This document shows, one piece after another, positions 23,715 to 28,350 of a stretch of DNA of 28,350 nucleotides. The notes beneath the pieces are model-generated. The model had not been told where the DNA came from, did no database searches, and saw nothing but the letters and a program-made list of their open reading frames with translations. The DNA lies in NCBI GenBank assembly GCA_016839345.1, contig JAEOUL010000101.1, positions 1 to 28,350 of the forward strand. The letters run 5' to 3'. The stretch's first letter is position 1. Every line of letters begins with the position of its first letter. A program made the translations under genes and the position numbers. Source of the stretch: Candidatus Thorarchaeota archaeon. Its GTDB lineage: Archaea > Asgardarchaeota > Thorarchaeia > Thorarchaeales > Thorarchaeaceae.

Positions 23715-25556
23715 ATGAGAAGGCTGTTTGTTGTAGTCATTGTGTTGATGATTCTATCATCTCCCATTTCTATGGAGAGTTCATCCACAATTAACACTGA
23801 TTCCCAAAATGTGGTTGCACAAGACTCACAACAGCTGCAAAGAGTTTATGGAGTCAACCTCGCATACGAAATCTATTCTAAGGCTTCATTAACATCATAT
23901 GAGGGCTTTGTGCAAGAAATCTCAGAGATTGGTGTTAGGTTCATACGGAATATTGAAAATAATGTCGCCGCAAGAACCTGGATTGAAGAACAGCTGACCT
24001 CATTGTCAAACGGAAGGATTGAGGTCAATTTAGTTGGCAATTATGATAATGTAGTTGGACGCCTTCCAGGATACTTGCCTGGAAATCATCCAGCTTTTGT
24101 AATCAGTGCTCATTATGATAGTGGAGAACAGTCACCAGGAGCTAATGACAACGGAAGTGGAGTTGCAGTGGTGCTTGAATTGGCACGTATTCTGTCTCAG
24201 TATGAGTGGCCTCTCGACATTTACTTTTGTGCATTCAATGCAGCTGTCCCATTCTTACTTGGGGCTCCTCTTCTAGGTAGTATTGAAGTTGCAGAAGCGA
24301 TGTCTAATGCTGGAGTCGATATTCTAGCAATGTATAACGTTGATTCAATTCTATACAATGACAGGTTTGGAGGTCTTGAAGACAGCATTCTATTGGGCTA
24401 TGCTGACGTGTTTCCATATCAAACAAGCCATTACTGGGCGGATCTAACAAAGATGTTTGGGAATTTCTTTACAATTGATCTTATTCGACCGATGCCATCT
24501 GGTTCTTTTCCACTTTGGTCTCAATCTGACCATTATCGGTTCTATCAGGAAGGATATCAACAAGTTCTATGCGCATATGAAGGAGATTACAGAGATGATG
24601 AAATATCCGGGAGTACCGAAGATGTATTCTCTCAGTCTCGCTATAATTACTACCTCGGAAAAGAACTATCTGGACTCATAGGTGCCAGTATGGCTTTCAC
24701 TATGGGTCGTGAGTATGGTGAAAATGTTCGTCATTACTATGAAGGTATGATATACAGTGAAGCAGCCAATACCTTTCATTATGCAATCCCAGCATCAACA
24801 GTGCTCAATGTCACATGTCGTTGGTGGGGTTCAGGACTCAGTCTCACCCTCTATGGACCCTCTTGGAACATTATTGATAGTGTTTTTTATCCGGAACCGT
24901 CAGCATGGGAATTTCAACATGCGCTCTTGACTCCCATATTACAACCCGGATTGTATCATCTCATTGTTCAAAACCCATACTCAGCTAGTCTAGGATTCGA
25001 AACCATAATTGAATACGATTCTGATATCGATGCAAACGGTGTTCTCGACAAGAATGAGTACTGGCTTGATACTCAGCTCTTCCAAACTGATAGTGATTCT
25101 GATGCACTTAGTGATGCCATGGAAATTATCTTGGGAACCGGTATCAATCTTCAAGATTCTGATCTAGACAATCTTCCCGATGGATGGGAGTATGAATATG
25201 ACTTTGACCCTCGATACTCGAACGATGGATCGGATGATGCCGATAACGATGGTCTCACTAACTACGAGGAATTCTTGGCTGGTCTGAATCCACGAAATAG
25301 TGATTCTGACATGGATTTGATTCCTGATCTTTTTGAGGTCGAGAATGGACTAGACCCTCTTGTTGATGATGCGGATTTAGATCCAGATAAAGATGGAAAG
25401 ACGAATCTTGAGGAATATCTTGAGGGAACTGATCCACTGGTGGCTGATCAAGAAACTCTTGATCTTGTGGTTCTAGCCATCCCATCAAGTGTTCTAGTAT
25501 TATTGGGCGCATCAGTCTATCTTTCTCGTAAATACTCGGATCTCATGGGAAGCTGA
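23715..25556 (+). CDS. Secreted M28-like protein with lost catalytic Glu pair, calcium repeats and C-terminal anchor
   Basis: Predicted 613-residue surface protein. The ATG at 23715 starts a signal peptide (MRRLFVVVIVLMILSSP); a TTG at 23667 would add a basic leader. Residues about 60-330 match the M28 zinc aminopeptidase fold: SAHYDSG (His133), GANDNGSG (Asp145), NVDSIL (Asp210) and SDHYRF (His273) keep four of the metal ligands. The expected FxAEE block reads AFNAAVPF, so Ala177 and Val178 replace the catalytic base and the fifth ligand. Residues about 346-435 form a beta-rich PPC-like domain. About 436-585 contain EF-hand/thrombospondin-3-type repeats (DSDSDALSD, DADNDGLTNYEEF, DPDKDGKTNLEEY). 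A helix near 584-604 anchors the C-terminus. Peptidase activity is doubtful; binding is more likely. Confidence 0.82.
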   Translation: MRRLFVVVIVLMILSSPISMESSSTINTDSQNVVAQDSQQLQRVYGVNLAYEIYSKASLTSYEGFVQEISEIGVRFIRNIENNVAARTWIEEQLTSLSNGRIEVNLVGNYDNVVGRLPGYLPGNHPAFVISAHYDSGEQSPGANDNGSGVAVVLELARILSQYEWPLDIYFCAFNAAVPFLLGAPLLGSIEVAEAMSNAGVDILAMYNVDSILYNDRFGGLEDSILLGYADVFPYQTSHYWADLTKMFGNFFTIDLIRPMPSGSFPLWSQSDHYRFYQEGYQQVLCAYEGDYRDDEISGSTEDVFSQSRYNYYLGKELSGLIGASMAFTMGREYGENVRHYYEGMIYSEAANTFHYAIPASTVLNVTCRWWGSGLSLTLYGPSWNIIDSVFYPEPSAWEFQHALLTPILQPGLYHLIVQNPYSASLGFETIIEYDSDIDANGVLDKNEYWLDTQLFQTDSDSDALSDAMEIILGTGINLQDSDLDNLPDGWEYEYDFDPRYSNDGSDDADNDGLTNYEEFLAGLNPRNSDSDMDLIPDLFEVENGLDPLVDDADLDPDKDGKTNLEEYLEGTDPLVADQETLDLVVLAIPSSVLVLLGASVYLSRKYSDLMGS

Positions 25557-25628
25557 AGCACTCGGATTCTGAATAAATGACTAGCCTAAGAGATAACTCT
25601 CCAAATGCAATTGTTGGTCTACCTTCAC

Positions 25629-25680
25629 AAGGCATTTGCCTTTAATGGAGAACTTCTCACTGAACCATCGATTGAGAAGT
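25629..25680. terminator. Two hairpins downstream of the M28-like gene
   Basis: AAGGC-ATTT-GCCTT (25629-25642) is a short perfect stem followed by one more T. ACTTCTCA (25652-25659) and TGAGAAGT (25673-25680) form a second perfect 8-bp stem with a 13-base loop. They lie in the 190-bp gap between convergent genes and may end transcription. The rest of that gap holds no gene that I can support. A further 13-bp palindrome, CTCTAG-T-CTAGAG, overlaps the next stop codon at 25745-25757. Confidence 0.4.
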
Positions 25681-25746
25681 CTACTGGCTGTCAGGAATTG
25701 AGATGGTTTTGTAGTACCTAGCACAAGAGGATAAAACTGCATCTCT

Positions 25747-26103
25747 CTAGTCTAGAGTAATAACGATACCGACCCCGAATGAATCAAGATCTTGGTGATG
25801 AATGCTTCTGAGCCAGAACTCGATAGTTTGACCGTATCCGACATATGCACCTTCATAGACATTGTCTGCGTGGTTCGCGCTGCCCCAATGTTCTCCACCA
25901 TATACACGGTACGTTGTTTTGTTACCATCCACTCTGAATATGTCAAGAGCGACAGCATTGTCATAATCGAAATCAGTGAGTGGATCTATCATTGTGACTG
26001 ACCCAAATGCAATAAAGCGGCGTCTGGCACCCAAATTGACAACGGCACTTGCAGACCCCCCTTCATTTTTTAGAGCAAACAAATTCACACGATATGCATC
26101 CAT
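25747..26103 (-). CDS. Small beta-rich protein of unknown function
   Basis: A 118-residue protein from the ATG at 26103, which has a strong GGAGGG about nine bases upstream; the open frame eight codons further up lies inside the preceding gene. I do not recognise it. It alternates hydrophobic and polar residues with many Gly, Asn and aromatic positions (RRFIAFGSVTMIDP, YRVYGGEHWGS, YVGYGQTIEFWLRS), suggesting a single beta sandwich. It has no signal peptide and no cysteine. It starts one base after the stop of the upstream small gene, so the two are coupled and probably work together. Confidence 0.65.
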   Translation of the reverse strand: MDAYRVNLFALKNEGGSASAVVNLGARRRFIAFGSVTMIDPLTDFDYDNAVALDIFRVDGNKTTYRVYGGEHWGSANHADNVYEGAYVGYGQTIEFWLRSIHHQDLDSFGVGIVITLD

Positions 26104-26104
26104 A

Positions 26105-26407
26105 TCATTTTCCCTCCTTCGCGACACGCCTCTCTTTCATTCTCTTCAACCAGAATTCGGGTGAAATTTCCTTTGTTACTATCTTCCCTGTTTTCAAATC
26201 TATTTCTCTGGCAAAAGATTTACTGGACAATATTGGTTCATCTGTAATCAGACTACCCATGTCCTTTGGGTCCTCAAAGAAACGACTTCCGACCTCCTTC
26301 AACTCCTCACTTGTAATTTCTCTAGGTTTTTCAGACCCAAAGTCATATGCTTGAAGGGAACTTACAATCTCTCCAGTTTTCTTATTATATAGAATATAAC
26401 GTTTCAT
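26105..26407 (-). CDS. Small charged protein of unknown function, coupled to the next gene
   Basis: A 100-residue soluble protein starting at an ATG with AGGTGA five bases upstream. The N-terminus MKRYILYNKKTGEIVSS and the later REIDLKTGKIVTKEI form two similar strand-turn-strand units (KTGEIV, KTGKIV). The C-terminus is basic (FWLKRMKERRVAKEGK). I do not recognise a family. Its stop TGA is followed after one base by the ATG of the neighbouring small gene. The pair is isolated between longer intergenic regions, and small coupled genes like these can come from mobile or viral sources, but no such hallmark is present. Confidence 0.6.
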   Translation of the reverse strand: MKRYILYNKKTGEIVSSLQAYDFGSEKPREITSEELKEVGSRFFEDPKDMGSLITDEPILSSKSFAREIDLKTGKIVTKEISPEFWLKRMKERRVAKEGK

Positions 26408-26786
26408 AAAATCACCTACTCATCACTTTGTTCATAGAAGTGGAAAAAACACAAGGTTTGATTTCGCTCTATTACTAGATTGCAACCAAGCAAAGGCCTC
26501 CCCACTCTAATATTACAATAACAATCTTACCTAATATGTCTTTCGCGATATATGTAATATATTATTTACGTTTCCCTTGAATTTAGTTCTATATTATTAT
26601 TTCAACTAAGAAGGTTTAATGATAGTCCCAACTAGGATTGTTATTAGATTGTCCGAACAGATCTGAAATGGTACACAGGAATCTATTATTGTAACAAGGA
26701 AAAAGAGAAACATGTGGATGGTCAATCAGCCTAGATAAATAACTTAAACATGCAATGTCTCGTATGGTTTAATTGTGGTATGAGAG
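26408..26786. other. 379-bp AT-rich intergenic region
   Basis: No gene, tRNA or long repeat is visible. It must hold the divergent promoters of the small-gene pair and the propeller-protein gene. AT-rich stretches (around 26540-26610 and 26733-26746, including ATAAATAACTTAAAC) supply possible TATA boxes. The segment 26701-26730 resembles the stem-loop at 28082-28111 on the other side of the propeller gene. Confidence 0.6.
26701..26730 (+). repeat. Diverged copy of the 28082-28111 element
   Basis: AAAAGAGAAAC followed by a one-base difference and TGTGGA match 28082 onward; over 30 bases I count about 24 identities. In this copy the second half does not pair well with the first, so the hairpin seen at 28095-28115 is lost or degenerate. 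Confidence 0.35.
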
Positions 26787-28040
26787 ATGAAACCTGATGT
26801 ATTGAAAGTAGTCTTGACTGTTTTCATGATTCTTGCATCCTCTATACCAATTGCAGTCGCTGATAATCAGATTACAATTCCTGAACAGGACAATGAACTT
26901 CTACAACCGTTGGCATTTTGGAATTACACAATTTCCTTGACTCCAAGAGATTTCTGCGTAGCAGATGATGGAACAGTGTTTGCTGTGAATATCCAAAACG
27001 GTTGGGATTTGATCCGAAGGCCTTCAATTCCATCATCATTTGTCGCTTTTAGTGTTACGGGAGAATTACTATGGATAAAGAACTACTTCATGCATGAATT
27101 GGCATTGTTTGGCGTTACAACAGATGATACTCATGTATTTGTGACTGGATTTTCGCTGGAAGGTCTTTTTGTGGGAAAGTATGATTTTGATGGAAACAGC
27201 ATCTGGAATTACACGCGCGATTTCGGTGAATTGGGATGTGGGTTGAGAATCTCAGTGTCAGAAGGAGGATACATCATTGTACGTACCTCCTTTCCAGATC
27301 AGTTTTCCAACACTTTTGTTGATGCTTATCTTGTTGTGCTGAATCCTGATGGAGAATATCTATGGCATAAATCGTTTCAAGACTTCGCGTTCGCAGATTG
27401 CGATTCTAGTTTCATCTACATCATGCAAGATAGGGTATTGGAAAAATATGAAATGGATGGAAATCTAATCTGGTCTGTATCAATCACCGAAGAAAGAAGA
27501 CTTACTGCTCATAATGACATACTCTTTGGTTGCCGAACTGATGATTTTGGAGAAATACGCAAATCTATTCTCACGATAGAGGGTTGGAATCCACATACTG
27601 GGGGGAGAAGTTGGATTTCGACATTGACATTGTACGACACTGCAAACGAAGTGTTCAATCTAACCAGCGTCGACTGTTCTTCTGCTCAAGACGATTCACT
27701 GGTACTCCTTTTGGCTGGTCCTTGGGATAGTGCTAACAGATGGCATCTTTTAATGATTGACAATCAAGGCCATCCCACCAGATATTCATTGGTCCTTGAT
27801 ACATCTTGGAGATATGCTCTGTGTGAACCAACTGATACAGGACAGTTAATCGTAGTTGGAGATAATTCTGAAACTGATTTCTCTGTCGCAGTATTCGATC
27901 CAATTGGACCTGAACCACTGTATAATCTAACCAGCTCTGAGTCACTGGACTACTTCCTGATTGGAATCACTGTGATTGGAGTGGTTGTGTTCGATTCAAG
28001 TCTAATCATTGTCCTAAGGAAGAAGTACGCCAAGACCTGA
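26787..28040 (+). CDS. Secreted PQQ-like beta-propeller protein with C-terminal anchor
   Basis: A 417-residue surface protein. It has a signal peptide (MKPDVLKVVLTVFMILASS, cleaved near residue 25) and one hydrophobic helix at about 389-410 followed by the basic tail VLRKKYAKT. The body repeats a blade-like unit marked by Asp-x-x-Gly and an aromatic-Trp strand: FSVTGELLWIKNY, YDFDGNSIWNY, LNPDGEYLWHKSF, YEMDGNLIWSVSI. This is the pattern of PQQ/WD-like propellers in archaeal surface proteins. PQQ-binding residues are not identifiable, so a structural or ligand-binding role is more likely than dehydrogenase activity. The start follows GAGAG with modest ribosome-site quality. Confidence 0.72.
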   Translation: MKPDVLKVVLTVFMILASSIPIAVADNQITIPEQDNELLQPLAFWNYTISLTPRDFCVADDGTVFAVNIQNGWDLIRRPSIPSSFVAFSVTGELLWIKNYFMHELALFGVTTDDTHVFVTGFSLEGLFVGKYDFDGNSIWNYTRDFGELGCGLRISVSEGGYIIVRTSFPDQFSNTFVDAYLVVLNPDGEYLWHKSFQDFAFADCDSSFIYIMQDRVLEKYEMDGNLIWSVSITEERRLTAHNDILFGCRTDDFGEIRKSILTIEGWNPHTGGRSWISTLTLYDTANEVFNLTSVDCSSAQDDSLVLLLAGPWDSANRWHLLMIDNQGHPTRYSLVLDTSWRYALCEPTDTGQLIVVGDNSETDFSVAVFDPIGPEPLYNLTSSESLDYFLIGITVIGVVVFDSSLIIVLRKKYAKT

Positions 28041-28088
28041 ATGGACTAAATAGTAATCAACTCTCACTTAGAAATCTGTATAAAAGAG

Positions 28089-28123
28089 AAACCTGTGGAC
28101 GGCCAAGCCGTCCACCTTGGTTT
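28089..28123. terminator. Strong stem-loop between convergent genes
   Basis: GTGGACGGC (28095-28103) and GCCGTCCAC (28107-28115) form a perfect 9-bp GC-rich stem with a CAA loop. An outer AAACC (28089-28093) can pair with GGTTT (28119-28123) beyond a small bulge. It lies 50 bp after the propeller gene and just before the end of the zinc-ribbon gene, and may serve both as a terminator. Confidence 0.55.
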
Positions 28124-28126
28124 AAA

Positions 28127-28350
28127 CTATCCTACTTTGGATCCACAGTTCGGGCAGAACTTGGCTCCATTAAGGGCTGTTCCACAATTGGCACAGAACT
28201 TCGCACCTGCTGGAGTTCCAGCTGGACCCTGTTGTCCACCCTGCATCTGTTGGCCCATGGCTCCCATGAAGCCCATTCCTGCTCCAAAGCCTGCACCAGG
28301 ACTCTTACCGAGAGATTCGGCAGCATCCTTCATTGTTTCAGCACCCATAA
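28127..28350 (-). CDS. C-terminal part of zinc-ribbon protein, probably SPFH/band-7 type (cut by window edge)
   Basis: The frame is open to the right edge; only the last 74 or so residues are visible. A Gly/Met/Gln-rich linker (GAGFGAGMGFMGAMGQQMQ) is followed by a double zinc-binding tail, FCANCG and FCPNCG, each Cys-x2-Cys, ending SKVG. This tail and linker are typical of the SPFH-domain proteins often annotated as virion-core-like or YdjI-like, which associate with membranes. The SPFH domain itself would lie outside the window, so that identification is inference from the tail. Confidence 0.65.
   Translation of the reverse strand, partial: MGAETMKDAAESLGKSPGAGFGAGMGFMGAMGQQMQGGQQGPAGTPAGAKFCANCGTALNGAKFCPNCGSKVG

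Noticed and set aside
23588..23797. Longer methyltransferase N-terminus starting at 23797
   Set aside because: It runs antisense through the signal-peptide region of the divergent M28-like gene and adds no recognisable domain.
25034..25450. Asp-rich low-complexity stretch in the M28-like gene as a possible repeat artefact
   Set aside because: The acidic residues follow the D-x-D-x-D-G-x-x-(D/N/S) calcium-loop spacing several times, so this is a genuine binding repeat.
26408..26786. Possible tRNA or small RNA gene in the longest gap
   Set aside because: No cloverleaf, T-loop GTTCGA-type block or stable long stem was found; the region is AT-rich with promoter-like elements only.
21764..28350. 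Provirus or integrated element covering the accessory end
   Set aside because: No integrase, terminase, capsid, replication gene, tRNA end or flanking direct repeat was seen.

Overview
The window is archaeal chromosome. Direct evidence: a group II chaperonin (thermosome) gene, an archaeal-type RNA polymerase subunit K, an AK6-type adenylate kinase, an Ard1/RimI-type N-acetyltransferase, a MEMO1-family protein, an ACT-domain regulator of the archaeal COG2150 type and a ThiR-type regulator (HTH plus ThiN). Promoters carry recurring TATA boxes of the form CTTTTAAG/CTTAAAAG, and many starts, including GTG and TTG, have a strong GGAGG-type ribosome site. By eye the G+C content is low (low forties percent). 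The many secreted, sequon-rich surface proteins and the moderate base composition suggest a mesophilic lineage, possibly Asgard (Thorarchaeia-like). That placement is inference only.

Layout. 1-2405: thiamine uptake. A ThiP-like permease (cut by the left edge) and a ThiB-like binding protein run leftward. They diverge from a ThiR-like regulator across a perfect 13-bp inverted repeat that contains the TATA boxes. 2472-5840: a GNAT protein, then a large Ig-repeat surface protein convergent with it, preceded by a small two-helix membrane gene that appears frameshifted. 5974-10167: a tightly packed glycyl-radical operon: a GRE with a GCLE active site, its radical-SAM activase (1-nt overlap) and a tandem split-barrel flavoprotein. 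10235-12645: GNAT, ACT/HTH regulator and MFS exporter.

12664-14896: MEMO1-family protein and histidyl-tRNA synthetase. 15058-16377: an MgtC/DUF4010 membrane protein. 16481-18829: thermosome followed 36 bp later by an unusual RNA polymerase subunit K with an N-terminal helix-hairpin-helix domain and an acidic tail. The pair ends in a stem-loop/T-tract terminator and starts from a promoter with two palindromes near the predicted transcription start. 18973-21711: DUF89 protein overlapping RimI/Ard1, AK6 and a four-helix membrane protein.

21764-28350 looks more accessory: an orphan N6-adenine DNA methyltransferase, an M28-like secreted protein that lacks the catalytic Glu-Glu but has calcium-binding repeats, two small coupled genes of unknown function, a 379-bp AT-rich gap, a secreted PQQ-like propeller protein and the zinc-ribbon C-terminus of a probable SPFH protein.

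The most notable items are the HhH-RpoK fusion co-transcribed with the thermosome, the GRE/activase/flavoprotein operon with an Asp-for-Cys ferredoxin motif in the activase, the pseudo-M28 surface protein, and the ThiR operator. I saw no tRNA, rRNA, CRISPR array, insertion sequence or provirus.
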